Assembly: GCA_946902985.2 (NCBI GenBank)
Contig: OX336395.1
Location: forward strand, 20,066,708-20,130,707
Direction of reading: 5' to 3'
DNA: 64,000 bases
DNA from: Meconema thalassinum
Lineage: Eukaryota; Arthropoda; Insecta; Orthoptera; Tettigoniidae
Shown one piece after another: positions 22,463-34,784 of the stretch. The notes under the pieces are model-generated. The model saw only the letters and a program-made list of their open reading frames with translations, ran no database searches and had not been told where the DNA came from. The position numbers were made by a program, and so were the translations under genes. How positions within the stretch are numbered: the first letter of the stretch is position 1; each line of letters begins with the position of its first letter.

Positions 22463-22912
22463 TTGGCCAACAGCATAAAATTGGGTTACCCAGACTTTGA
22501 GAAGAAATTTATCATTCAAGCAAATGCATCCTTTATTGGCGTAGGAGCAATGCTCCACCAAGAAAATTCAAGTAATTCACAGGACCGATCATATTTAGCA
22601 TTCGTAAGCCGCAAATTGCGCAAACATGAAAAAAGTTATTCTGTGACTGAATTGGAACTACTAGCGATACTTCACGCATTGCATACATGGTGGAAGATCG
22701 TGTTTGGATATCAAATTGTGGTGAGGTCTGACCACAACGCACTGACGTTTATGTTTAAAACGGGAACGATGAGTGAGAGAGTCACGCGTTGGTCACTATA
22801 CATTCAACAATTCAACATAGAAATAGAACACTGCCCTGGAGAAATGAATGTGATACCTGATGCCGTAAGCATAAACCCAGACCCGGAGGACGAGATAATA
22901 GTAGATGTCTGA
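22463..22912 (+). pseudogene. RNase H domain of the gypsy element
   Basis: A 149-codon frame with IIQANASFIGVGAML, YSVTELELLAI and VRSDHNALTFM. These are the positions of the three RNase H acids; the first is N where gypsy elements have D, so activity is doubtful. It ends PEDEIIVDV before a TGA. Confidence 0.85.
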
Positions 22913-23022
22913 CACATCGTGTTGACCACCAAGTACAGGAAATTCCTAGACGAACTGAAGAATAGAGCTCTGGAACAGAAAAAGGAACCGTGGATGATGA
23001 TGGTGATGAAATACTTCAGAAG

Positions 23023-23082
23023 ATGATGATGATGATGATAATTGTTGTTTTAAGGGGCCTAACATCGAGGTTATCGGCCCCT
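23023..23082 (-). mobile_element. 60-bp micro-insertion with hairpin and 12-bp target duplication
   Basis: ATACTTCAGAAG occurs at 23011-23022 and 23083-23094, flanking an insert that is an ATG triplet run, AATTGTTGTTTT and a 28-nt hairpin with GGGGCC/GGCCCC arms. Read on the minus strand it ends in (CAT)n, like a reverse-transcribed tail. A second copy is at 62166-62220. It interrupts the gypsy pol remnant. Confidence 0.85.
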
Positions 23083-23094
23083 ATACTTCAGAAG

Positions 23095-24600
23095 AGAATT
23101 ACAGCCTGGAGATCAAGAAGCTAGGTCCACGGAAGCCAAGTATAACCTTATAAATGGAGTGCTGCATAAATTTATAGACGAGGACCACACCAAGTATAGG
23201 ATATTAGTACCAAAAACACTGCAGAGAGGACTGACGTGGCACGTGCACAACAGTTTAGCCCACGTGGGAATCGATAAGGTTGAAGCGACGATTGGTAAAT
23301 CTTTCACTTGGCCTAGGATGAGGACGACGATCCGTGACGTCATTAAAACCTGCGACGCATGCCAGCGAACTAAGCCGAACAACTACCTGATGAGGCAAAT
23401 TCCAAAGCCTTTATTACCTGAAAAACCATGTGAGCTAGTGGCTGTGGACACGTTTGGGCCGATTCCTAAGGGAAGGCGAGGATATAAACACCTACTTGTA
23501 TGTAATCGATGTATTTTCGGAGTTCGTTGTTCTATATCCAATCCAGAAGACAACATCAAAACAAGTACTGAGCAGAATAAAGAATAAGATTTAACCAGTG
23601 CTAGGTAAACCTGAATTCTTACTCTCTGATCACGGCAGCTACTTCACCAGCAACGAATTTAAAAAAGGGAATCGCTGATCTCGGAATCAAGCACATACTA
23701 TCTTCTATAAGGCACCCAAGGGCAAATCCAGCCGAGAGAGCGATAAAAGATATTATAAAGTTCTATCGTATTTTCATTCCGAACGCACACTACAAATGGG
23801 TAGATAGAGTGGATGATGTTGAGACATGCATGAACTCTACCAAGCATGAGTCAACTGGTCATTTACCAGTTTTACTGCACTACAACCGACTTCCAGTGAG
23901 ATCGTGGGACAATGTTCTCAACTGTCCTAGAGATCCGATGCTAGAACCCGAGATAAGAATCAGGAATACTGTGGACTACATGAAAAACCAAGCAGACAGA
24001 CGCCTGAGAAGAATGAGAGTAAAAAAAGATCCACAGGGAATTAGTAATTGGGGAAATGGTCCTGATGAAAAAACCACTGAGATCCGACCCAGCTAGCAAA
24101 GTACTGGCCAAGTGCAGCCAGAGGTATATTGGACCTTCCGCATTGTTAGGAATCTTGGCAACAATGCATACCGGATTCAAGAAGTCAGCATGGGAACGAT
24201 GTCCGTTTCACTATTGAAAACCTTAAGGTGTATCACAGTACGGAACCATTTGAGAGCGGAGAAGACATCGCAGATGCAAATGTGGTACATTTCTAGTAAA
24301 CCATACTATAGAACACGGGGGGCGTGGTCAAGCAGCTGGAGGAAGAAACGAGTAATGGTTTGTTTTCAAACATAGTAGACAACCGAGGTCAGACTCGCTT
24401 AGACAGAGAGCGGAGATGAATGAGCCAAGGACAGGATACGAGCGACCAGCAGGCGGTTTCGCAATGAGTCAGCACTGGGGCAAGTCATTAGTGAAGAGAC
24501 GAGGACACCACACATCCAGAATAAATTTTGAAAATCGAATACTAGGCAAGAGGACGGCAAATATAAAAAATCGAATCAATGCATCGCTTCGATTTTTCCT
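23095..24600 (+). pseudogene. Integrase of the gypsy element
   Basis: The zinc-binding HHCC part reads HNSLAHVGIDKV and CDACQRTK (23247-23390). The catalytic acids are visible in VAVDTFGP, LLSDHGSYF and NPAERAIK, the last two in other frames after breaks near 23587 and 23670. Residues WTFRIVRNLGNNAYRIQ (24121-24180) correspond to the C-terminal GPF module of gypsy integrases. It is broken by several stops and frameshifts and cannot work as read. Confidence 0.8.
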
Positions 24601-24610
24601 AAGAAAGGGA

Positions 24611-27490
24611 TGAATGAACCCTTAATATAATTGTGCTATATTAATGTTTCATATTTTCTGTTCTGTGTGGAGACGAAAGATGATATTTGAAGGCACACCT
24701 GCCAGTATGTTGAAATATGAGGCTACCTGTGGCAAGGAAAAGGCGCCTGACATCCTTCCGAACAATGAAGTAGGGTTGAGATTGGAATGCAGCCCGTTTT
24801 GAAGAAAAAGCCAAAACCCCATAAGCTGGAGTTTAAGAACCCAGATTGGCGCGAAGGACACGTGAGTCACCCCTAAGCGTCTGTTCTTTCTAAGACAAGA
24901 GGAAAGACGGAGAAAGCAGAGAAAATATTGAGGGGAAATTCCAGAAACGTCAACGCCTACGTGGGAGGAGTCCGCAAAATACCATGAGTTTGGAAACAGC
25001 ACCAACCAATAAGAAAAGAGGACGCGGGACTTTTCTCGCTCTTTCGAAGGCACGCCGTCAGAAGAAATTAAGGAGGGAAATTGCTTACGATTAATTGCAC
25101 GATCAAAATGAATCCCGCATGCCAGAGATGTTCGATTCACATCAAGACGAGATCGCTCATATGAGTTGTTTGTCTGTAGGACCACTGGTTAAATAATTAG
25201 ATATTTTATTCAGTCCCACCCCCACATTTTGGATTGAAATGTATAAATACTGAGTGGAGTGTTCACTCGAGGTTATTATTAGTTCATTCTTTGGCTTACT
25301 TTGAAGGCTGACTACGCTCATTCTACGTTATTATTTTGAGGAAGTTACCATGTCCGTTATTATACAAGTCCGTGGACTTTGCAAGTTTCGAGCCAGTGAT
25401 AGAGAGGAACAAAAATTTTGAAGATAAAATCATTGCCCTTAGGAGATGAATTCTATCGCATCTCAAGTGTATTAACTAATGTGTTTTGCGTGTGAAATGT
25501 TTTGAGATAGCGCACTGCTATAAATTAGGGACAGTCAATGTTTAATATTGCTCTCAGGACTTGTGGATATAGCAATCCACTCGAGCAATCTAATAGAGAT
25601 AAATATGTGAGGCATTATTTTAAAGCAAACCGACATTCTATTTGAAGCAGCCAGCCAACTATGGAGACCGTGGTATCAGCAGCTGAAGGAAGGATGGTAC
25701 TACTGGAATCGACCAGGGAAATGATGGTTGCGTGCTAACCGCATATGTTCGGGGTCATGCCCAGAAACGTCAACTATGGAGGAGGCTGAAAGGATGAGTA
25801 CAGAATGATTTATTTCATTATGTGGCCTAGTTTTGGTTATCGGGAATCCTTGTAGTTTTAGTGTTTCCTTTGTGTGTTTTGTGTTTTTCTTGTAACCGAC
25901 TAATATTTTAAATTTGGGAAAAGCATCGTGGTTATTCTTTTGTATTTTGTGTACGATTTGTGCGGGACAGTAGATTAAATTGTACTCGCGTGTACAGAGA
26001 GTGTTTTATGACAGATACAGCACATGAATGAACTGGATCGCTGGTGATAAATGAAGCATATGATAGTTAACGTAATTAAAGTATTGTTTGAGGAACTTCG
26101 GATTACATAGGCTGTAATTGTATGCGATATTGCATATTTCTTAGCAGGGAGCATTCAGCTTCTGTGGTAATCATTTTATTTAGTTGAGCACTTAGTTAAA
26201 TGTTTTGTGTGTTGGAGCACATTTTATGAGGTTTTGTCAGTGATCTGAAGCATTTTGATGGAGGTGTAGTGTTGTGCCAAGGCATGGGTTTATTATTATT
26301 ATTATTATCCTGTGCGGGGTGTGACCGAGATCATTTGCCTGTCAGCTGCATGGCATCGAAGACAGGACTCATAAGGGTGATGTCACTGTTAAGTATTCTA
26401 CAGGTCCCAAATTGCATGGTGAAGTTTCTTGAGACGGATCTACGAGGTGATATGTGTTTTATTTCAGAGTGTGAATGCTGAATTTTCTACGGATCTCAAG
26501 CCTGGGGCTTTGAGACATTGAGACATGCCTGGTATTGACTGACGATGGCTGGAGAGTCCAGACTGCGAGCTCAGATCTCAGATAAGGACACAGAGCTCAT
26601 TAGGGGCCGAGGTGCGTGCTCGTGAGATAACGACCAGTTTCGAAGCCTGTATAATTGGAAGCGAATTAGATGATTAAATCTGGGGAATTCTTCATATCAG
26701 AAATGCAGTTCATGATTATGTTAATTTGTGTTTTATTTTATGTTAGCTACTGTCTCATAATTATTGTAATATTTATCGCATATTTAGGTGCACTTCTTGT
26801 AACATTGTTGTGTTCGGGAAACAACCGGTTTACCCTAAGTGTTAGTTGCTGATGACTACGATTGTGTATTCACCTTGTGTTTGTAAGACCTATTTTTAGG
26901 CAGCTTGATTTTGTGTGCACATGCACTAATGTAAGACTTCGCGCGGAAGTAATGTGTGTATTATAGTAAAGGGTAGGGTAGTCGGTTGTCATTTCATTTT
27001 GTGTTAGCCATTTAAGTGTGGATCCCGATGCCAAGGCATGGTGAAATATTCATGGATATGCGTCCTGAGACTTGGTTCTAGGGGAGCATATCTCGTGACA
27101 AAATGTACTCATTCTAGTCTTAGTCTTGCCAGAAAACCGTCATACGCAAACACATAACAATAAGAGAAATAAGGACGAGGTCCATGTATTTTGTTTTATT
27201 GTGACAGCATTTGCAGCTTTAATTTTGATTCAGTGTAATTAACTAATTAATTGTTTGATTTTTGTGTTTAAATATGGGTTTCTTATGGGTTTGCTGTATG
27301 TTTACCATTATGGTGTCATTATATCGGAATATTAAAATATTTGTTTGTTAGAATCTGAGTCATTTTTTGTCAGTTATATTCTCCTTATGTCACCTTGAAA
27401 TTATGGAAGCAAAGTACAAATTACCCAACCTCACGACGGTGAACTGTACATCCCCGACATTAGTCTCGTGTACGCTTTCTCAAGGGGACA
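24611..27490 (+). repeat. 3' LTR of the gypsy element
   Basis: It begins TGAATGAACCCTTAATATAA after the purine tract and ends CTTTCTCAAGGGGACA. At 2880 bp it is long for a gypsy LTR. It keeps the promoter segment missing from the 5' copy. Confidence 0.88.
25242..25289 (+). promoter_or_regulatory. Core promoter in the 3' LTR
   Basis: TATAAATA at 25242-25249, preceded by CAGTCCCACCCCCAC. Initiator-like TCACTC (25263) and TCATTC (25284) lie downstream. Present only in this LTR. Confidence 0.55.
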
Positions 27491-27702
27491 ATATGTATGA
27501 GCAAAGGCGGTCCTAGCAAGATTTTCAAGTGGTGCGATATCTCATTGTGGTGACATCTCCACTGTACAGACTAAAGATAACATACATTTTTACATTGCTG
27601 TATTAATAACTCAGACCTCCGGAGGATTAGTATAATAGTGAGGATGAGAAACAATAACGGTAAAAAGACACAATATTTTTGAAAAGGTTATATCAACTGC
27701 TA

Positions 27703-28037
27703 GTAGGCCTCCGTGGCTTAGACGGCAGCACGCCGGCCTCTCACCGCTGAGTCCGTGGTTCGAATCCCGGTCCCTGCTTGTGAGATCTGTGCTGGACAAA
27801 ACGGAGGCAGACAGGGTTTTCTCCGGGTACTCCGGTTTTCCCTGTCAAAATTTAATTCCCGCAACACTCTCCACTATCATTTCATTTCATCTGTCATTCA
27901 TTTAATAATTGCCCCAGAGGAGTGCGTCAGGCCTCGGAAGCCGGCACAGTTCATATCCTCGCCGCTAGATGGGGGCTTCATTCATTCCATTCCTGACCTC
28001 GTCGGAGACTGGAAGCAGACTGAGGATTTTCATTTTC
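27703..28037 (+). mobile_element. tRNA-derived SINE, full length
   Basis: The head carries A box-like TGGCTTAGACGGC and B box GGTTCGAATCC, followed by a body with CTCCGGGTACTCCGGTTTTC and GCCGCTAGATGGGGGCTTCA. It is flanked by ATATCAACTGCTA (27690-27702) and ATATTAACTGCTA (28038-28050), a 13-bp target duplication with one change. It is the best copy of the family that also occurs at 5782 and about 33722. Confidence 0.92.
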
Positions 28038-28050
28038 ATATTAACTGCTA

Positions 28051-29143
28051 TGTCGCAGACAACGCTCACGTCATGCAAACGTCAAATATATATAGTAAAT
28101 TACCGGTAATTTACAATTGAAACAAATTTAAAAATATGGAACCCCTATAGTGTGCTTGGCAATTTGTTGCTGTAAAACATCGTGTATGACACGATACTTG
28201 GTGCCTGACTGTAAACGGAAGAACAATGACGCCCGCATCTCTTTGCCGTAAATCAGCGCGTACCGGTATGAAGCGTGCACACCCCAGTACACTGATATAT
28301 TGTATAGAGTTAATTTTGGTAGGTAGCGTTAAGTAGTAATAAGGTGATTGGATTTTATTTTGCGCAGACGATCTATCGTTGCATTTTTGGCGCCCCTCAT
28401 ATGACAGCGCCCTAGGGCCGCCCCTGTTTATGGGTCACATTTTACTTCATGTTTCGAAACGCAGCAAATACTGTTGTCTCGCATAAGAGGCTTTCTATGC
28501 AGAAGGTGCAAGATAAACGATCCCGTACATTCAACATGGTGGATGGGCGTACTTTTCTTGTGTTTCAATCAATTTCTCTAGAATTACAAAAAACTTAGAA
28601 AACGGGGAGTCTAATGTTCATCACAAGGACAAAGAGTTGTAACTATACATTTTGTAGAAGGTAGGCTGGATGTTCCTTCCCGAACATGTCATTATATTTC
28701 ACACTCTGACAAGCAGAATGAATTGGCGATGGATAACAAATTTCAAAGAAGGTGGCCTGGATTGGAATTCCGGCTCTCTTGTAGTATGAGCCTGGTGGGC
28801 CACAGTTCGTGTCCTATTCTCGGTCATCGTAGAAATGGTTTTTCGAGGTTTTCAACGGAAATTTAGTTCGCCCTGCCTCCTTGCTAATCTTATCCTCTAG
28901 TTACAAGCACACGCATCTAGCTCAGTCATTATAATACCCCAGGTTATGCGACAGATTACTACAAGCCTTAATTGAAACAAAGATAAGTAATCTTCTTCTT
29001 TCATAGGCCTATTTTGATATAACTTCTGTTAGATATTTGCTTGTATTGTTCGATTGATCAATTAATGAAACAGACACAACATATTAGTTTTAACTCATTT
29101 CACTTGTTTTTTACGTATTGACTTCGACGTATTGTAGGTTTTA
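28051..29143. other. No gene seen
   Basis: Mixed sequence with no supported coding frame. Some GC-richer stretches near 28240 and 28780 may be old repeats, but I cannot name them. Confidence 0.5.
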
Positions 29144-29640
29144 ATGAAAACAAAAGAGCAGAGGGTTGCAATTTATGGTGCGGAGTGTTGGCCAGCACCT
29201 AAAAGTACTGAGCACTCGCTACGTGTCATGGAAAAGAGCAGAGGGTTGCAAATTATGGTGCGAAGTGTTGCCCAGGACCTAAAAGTGCTGAGCACTCGCT
29301 ACATGTCATGGAAAAGAGCAGAGGGTTGCAAATTATGGTGCGAAGTGTTGGCCAGGACCTAAGAGTGCTGAGCACTCGCTACATGTCATGGAAAAGAGCA
29401 GAGGGTTGCAAATTATGGTGCGAAGTGTTGCCCAGGACCTAAAAGTGCTGAGCACTCGCTACATGTAATGGAAAAGAGCAGAGGGTTGCAAATTATGGTG
29501 CGAAGTGTTGCCCAGGACCTAAAAGTGCTGAGCACTCGCTACATGTCATGGAAAAGCGGATGCTGAGAAGGTCGTTAGGCATTTCTCTGCTTGACCACAT
29601 CAGTAGAGGGCAGAGTCAAACAGCTAGACCCCTAAGCTAC
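29144..29640 (+). repeat. LINE reverse-transcriptase fragment with 80-bp expansion
   Basis: Five copies of an 80-bp unit start at 29156, 29236, 29316, 29396 and 29476. The unit encodes a piece like VAIYGAECWPAP, the Y-G-x-E-x-W motif near the C-terminus of LINE reverse transcriptases. The sequence after it (KRMLRRSLGISLLDHI) continues that protein, so a coding segment of a dead LINE was amplified in place. Confidence 0.75.
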
Positions 29641-30300
29641 TCAAGGGGGGCTGTGCAGGTTCTAACGCAAACACTTTTAGATATTTCCCGAACCCATGGT
29701 CGGATTTTAAGAAATAAGGTGTCGTAGGACTCGGGCAAAAACCCTCTTTCCTCTGGACAACTTATTTCAACCCTAAAATAAAACCTACCCTCTACCAGGG
29801 GTGAAATAGTATTTTCTTGGTAAAAGTTGCTCTCCATGTGCTACATATATACAGTTCAATGCTAATGGGAAATTAAACGTTGTTACACACAGGAGGCATG
29901 TTAACGATGAATAGCCACTATGATTTAATATTTTTCTTTTTTCTTTTATGCATACGCACTTCGGGTTCCTGTAAGAGGGCGGGCTTTTTGAATAATGATT
30001 TATAGATGAGGAGTGATGGGAGTCCTAAGACACATGGCGTGGCTGTGCCCAAAAAACAAACATGGTGGCCAAGCGAATGTTAAATAATTAATAGCTCGTA
30101 AACCCATGGTCGGATTTTGACAAATGAGGTGTCACAGGACTCTGGCTAACGTCCTCTTTCCTATGGACCACTCGTTATATTTTTCAAAATTTTTGCCAAC
30201 GAGTCGACGTCATAATGAATTAGCATTTTTGTTTATTTTGTTTTTACGCATGCGCGCTTGGCGATTTTGTAAGAGGACGGGCTTTTTGAATAAAGATTTT
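29640..30300 (-). repeat. Module A, two older inverted copies
   Basis: The complement of 11149-11460 is recognisable at 29690-29900 (ACCCATGGTCGGATTTTAAG, CCTACCCTCTACCAGGGGTG) and again at 30100-30200. Both have diverged. Confidence 0.65.
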
Positions 30301-30599
30301 TGATTGAGTGTTTTCTTTAAGAATTTAACCAAAAGATCGAAAACCAATAGGTCATGCGGTTTTCATATCTCATGAACCAATAAGGCTAGGGACTTGTATG
30401 AGGGGTCGTTGGACTTGAAATGACGCTCCTTCTTGAATGTATTTTTGAAATTTTGACAAAGGGTCTAACGACAATTTTGCTAAATCATTTGGAAAACAAT
30501 ACAAATAAAAAAAATCTTATCCGGCCACTGTGACCAAGCCCTCTCTGAAAAAATCCATGGCTATTTCGATGGAACGGCGGGTCGTAATACCACGGTTCG

Positions 30600-33445
30600 T
30601 TTTTCGATGTGGCGGACCACGGTAGCCATGCTTGCCAATGCATTCATTGCAATTTCATGAACCATGGATCGAAGAGGTTTATTCGATGATTCGCTGGCCA
30701 AGGTGACCCTGCTTGCCAATGCATGAATCGATATTTCATGAACCATGGATCGCAGAGGTTGATTCGATGATTCGCTGGCCAAGGTGACCCTGCTTGCCAA
30801 TGCATGAATCGATATTTCATGAACCATGGATCGCAGAGGTTGATTCGATGATTCGCTGGCCAATGTGACCATGCTTGCCAATGCATTCATTGCTATTTCA
30901 TGAACCATGGATCGCAGAGGTTTATTCGATGATTCGCTGGCCAAGGTGACCCTGCTTGCAAATGCACGAATCGATATTTCATGAACCATTGATCGCAGAG
31001 GTTTATTCGATGATTCACTGGCCAAGGTGGCCATGCTTGCAAATGCACGAATCGATATTTCATGAAACATGGATCGCAGAGGTTTATTCGATGATTCGCT
31101 GGCCAAGGTGACCCTGCTTGCAAATGCACGAATCGATATTTCATGAACCATGGATCGCAGAGGTCTATTCTATGATTCGCTGGCCAAGGTGACCCTGCTT
31201 GCAAATGCACGAATCGATATTTCATGAACCACTGATCGCAGAGGTTTATTCGATGATTCACTGGCCAAGGTGGCCATGCTTGCAAATGCACGAATCGATA
31301 TTTCATGAACCATGGATCGCAGAGGTTTATTCGATGATTCGCTGGCCAAGGTGACCCTGCTTGCAAATGCACGAATCGATATTTCATGAACCATGGATCG
31401 CAGAGGTCTATTCTATGATTCGCTGGCCAAGGTGACCCTGCTTGCAAATGCACGAATCGATATTTCATGAACCATGGATCGCAGAGGTTTATTCGATGAT
31501 TCGCTGGCCAAGGTGGCCCTGCTTGCAAATGCACGAATCGATATTTCATGAACCATGGATCGCAGAGGTTTATTCGATGATTCGCTGGCCAAGGTGACCC
31601 TGCTTGCAAATGCACGAATCGATATTTCATGAACCATGGATCGCAGAGGTCTATTCTATGATTCGCTGGCCAAGGTGACCCTGCTTGCAAATGCACGAAT
31701 CGATATTTCATGAACCATGGATCGCAGAGGTTTATTCGATGATTCGCTCGCCAAGGTGGCCCTGCTTGCAAATGCACGAATCGATATTTCATGAACCATG
31801 GATCGCAGAGGTTTATGCAATGATTCGCTGGCCAAGGTGGCCATGCTTGCAAATGCATGAATCGATATTTCATGAACCATGGATCGCAGAGGTTTATTCG
31901 ATGATTCGCTGGCCAAGGTGGCCATGCTTGCAAATGCACGAATCGATATTTCATGAACCATGGATCGCAGAGGTTTATTCGATGATTCGCTGGCCAAGGT
32001 GGCCATGCTTGCAAATGCACGAATCGATATTTCATGAACCATGGATCGCAGAGGTTTATTCGATGATTCGCTGGCCAAGGTGACCCTGCTTGCAAATGCA
32101 CGAATCGATATTTCATGAACCATGGATCGCAGAGGTTTATTCGATGATTCACTGGCCAAGGTGGCCATGCTTGCAAATGCATGAATCGATATTTCATGAA
32201 CCATGGATCGCAGAGGTTTATTCGATGATTCGCTGGCCAAGGTGACCATGCTTGCAAATGCACGAATCGATATTTCATGAACCATGGATCGCAGAGGTTT
32301 ATTCGATGATTCGCTGGCCAAGGTGACCCTGCTTGCAAATGCACGAATCGATATTTCATGAACCATGGATCGAAGAGGTTTATTCGATGATTCGCTGGCC
32401 AAGGTGACCCTGCTTGCAAATGCATGAATCGATATTTCATGAACCATGGATCGAAGAGGTTTATTCGATGATTCGCTGGCCAAGGTGACCCTGCTTGCAA
32501 ATGCACGAATCGATATTTCATGAACCATGGATCGAAGAGGTTTATTCGATGATTCGCTGGCCAAGGTGACCCTGCTTGCAAATGCACGAATCGATATTTC
32601 ATGAACCATGGATCGAAGAGGTTTATTCGATGATTCGCTGGCCAAGGTGACCCTGCTTGCAAATGCATGAATCGATATTTCATGAACCATGGATCGCAGA
32701 GGTTTATGCGATGATTCACTGGCCAAGGTGACCATGCTTGCCAATGCATGAATCGATATTTCATGAACCATGGATCGCAGAGGTTTATTCTATGATTCGC
32801 TGGCCAAGGTGAGCCTGCTTGCAAATGCATGAATCGATATTTCATGAACCAAGGATCGCAGAGGTTTATTCGATGATTCGCTGGCCAAGGTGACCCTGCT
32901 TGCAAATGCATGAATCGATATTTCATGAACCAAGGATCGCAGAGGTTTATTCGATGATTCGCTGGCCAAGGTGAGCCTGCTTGCAAATGCATGAATCGAT
33001 ATTTCATGAACCAAGGATCGCAGAGGTTTATTCGATGATTCGCTGGCCAAGGTGACCATGCTTGCAAATGTATGAATCGATATTTCATGAACCAAGGATC
33101 GCAGAGGTTTATTCGATGATTCGCTGGCCAAGGTGACCCTGCTTGCAAATGCACGAATCGATATTTCATGAACCATGTATCGCAGAGGTTTATTTGATGA
33201 TTCGCTGGCCAAGATGACCATGCTTGCAAATGTATGAATCGATATTTCATGAACCATGGATCGCAGAGGTTTATTCGATGATTCGCTGGCCAAGATGACC
33301 ATGATTGTAAATGCATGAATCGATATTTCATGAACCATGATCGCAGAGGCTTATGTGATGATTCGCTGTCAAAATGGCCATCCTTGTAAATGCATGAATC
33401 GATATTTCATGAACCATGGAATGCAGAGCTGTATGCAATGGTTCA
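30600..33445. repeat. 81-bp satellite array, about 34 copies
   Basis: The unit TCGATATTTCATGAACCATG to CAAATGCACGAA is 81 bp and repeats with few changes. A TCTATTCTATG variant recurs at 31161, 31404 and 31647, exactly 243 bp apart, so part of the array is a three-unit higher-order repeat. Because 81 is a multiple of three and the unit lacks stops in two minus frames, long open frames appear (30893-33331 and 31656-32771), but they are by-products. Decayed units continue to about 33690 and reappear at about 34785-34910. Confidence 0.97.
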
Positions 33446-34062
33446 ACTCATGCTTGGTAAAGGCGTGATTGAAAAATGATAAATCCCTTATCATAACAGT
33501 AATGTATTATTAAAATAGTCGAAGCCTATCACGCTAAACCGTAAGCTATGAGTGAACGAAACCGGAGGTCGGGCATGGCGTTTCATGCTTGCAAAATGCA
33601 TTCATTGCTGTTTCAAAAGTTATGGATCGTAGAGCTGTATGTAATGGTTCAACTCATGCTTAGTAAAGACAGGATTGAAAAATGAAAATCCACAGCCAGC
33701 ATTTAGTTGACCGAGCAGGTTAGGAAATGGAATGAATGAATCCTTCATTTAGTGCTGAGGATTTGAAACAGTGCTGGCTGCTAAAGCCTGTCGCACTTTC
33801 CTGGCTAGCACAAAAGCCAATACAAAAGCCAATACAAAAGCCAACACAAAAAGCCAACAACTCAAGTGCAATGCCAATTTTAATGGGTGAGGGCTTAAAC
33901 AATAATTTTGACATTGCAAAGTTCTTCTTCGATTTCTTGAATTTCTCAATCATGACCGATATATTCATGATGAGTGGCTGTAGAAAGATAGAGAGAGGAT
34001 ACCGCTAGGCGTGTGTTTTAACAAGACTATTACTGGTTATAATGACCGTGGTTAATAGAACA
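33446..34062. repeat. Decayed satellite, SINE relic and short 12-bp array
   Basis: A degraded monomer lies at about 33586-33690. An inverted SINE tail (GAATGAATCCTTCATTTAGT) is at 33722-33800. Four units of CAAAAGCCAATA follow at 33809-33862, and then AT-rich sequence with nothing recognised. Confidence 0.6.
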
Positions 34063-34585
34063 AACTATGTTTTGATGGATCTGTTTAGGACAGGCCGAGG
34101 GTTTGTTTTCCAATATTTCGACGGGTGGGTTTATGACAGGGCGATGGTCTGTTTTTCCGATATTTTTTACTCTCGAAGGGGATCTTTAACGTGTAATCGA
34201 TGATGAGTTACATGACAAATGATAATTCTTTGATCAGATGATATTTCGACGGGTCGGTTTAGGACAGACCGAGTATTCGTTTTCCAATATTTCGACGGGT
34301 CGGTTTGTGACAGAGCGAGGGTTCGTTTTTTGAGATATTTTACTCTCGAAGGGGATCTTTACCGTGTAAACGATGATGGGTTAAATAACAAATGATAATT
34401 CTATGATCAGATGATATTTTGATGGATCGGTTTAGGACAGGCCGAGGATTCGTTTTCCAATATTTTGACGGGTCAGTTTATGACAGAGCGAGGGTTCGTT
34501 TTTTCAGATATTTTACTCTCAAAGGGGATCTTTAACATGTAAAGGATGATGGGTTACATGACAAATGATAATTCTATGATCAGAT
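34063..34585 (+). repeat. 173-bp tandem repeat, three copies
   Basis: GATCTTTA occurs at 34181, 34354 and 34527, a 173-bp period. Each unit holds TTTAGGACAG, TTCGTTTTCCAATATTT, GACGGGT and TTTTACTCTC. Confidence 0.9.
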
Positions 34586-34784
34586 GAAGAGAAAACAGAA
34601 CTTGGTTCTATGTTGGTTGAAGCGGGTAGAGAAAACAAACTTGCTGGAGAGCAGACTAACAGAATGTGGATGTTATTTGAGCTTATTGGAATGTGCTGAC
34701 CTGACTCGACTTGACAACAGGTGCAAGATTGTAAATCACTGAGTAGGTAAAAGTTATCATGCATGTGTAAGAATGTGCTATTTG

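Larger units (their letters stand above)
15383..27490 (+). mobile_element. Ty3/gypsy LTR retrotransposon, decayed
   Basis: Two long direct repeats, 15383-17968 and 24611-27490, both begin TG and end CA and enclose gag, protease, reverse transcriptase, RNase H and integrase in that order. A purine tract AAGAAAGGGA (24601-24610) abuts the 3' LTR. A primer-binding-like TGGCGCAGGCC lies about 11 bases after the 5' LTR. ATAT occurs at both outer edges (15380-15383, 27491-27494) as a possible 4-bp target duplication, though at the 5' side it overlaps the T of the LTR. The LTRs differ by many substitutions and one large indel, and the genes carry many stops, so it is an old copy. Confidence 0.9.

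Noticed and set aside
27703..27790. A tRNA gene at the head of the SINE
   Set aside because: A and B boxes are present, but acceptor arms do not pair and the SINE body continues directly.
29144..29362. 72-codon open frame as an independent gene
   Set aside because: It is the start of the 80-bp expansion within a LINE remnant.
31685..32083. 132-codon plus-strand open frame
   Set aside because: The same satellite in another frame.
30893..33331. 812-codon minus-strand open frame
   Set aside because: It is the 81-bp satellite read through. Several frames are open at once, and the unit has no gene-like start, end or promoter.
33736..34008. 90-codon open frame
   Set aside because: It is built from an inverted SINE tail and the 12-bp array.
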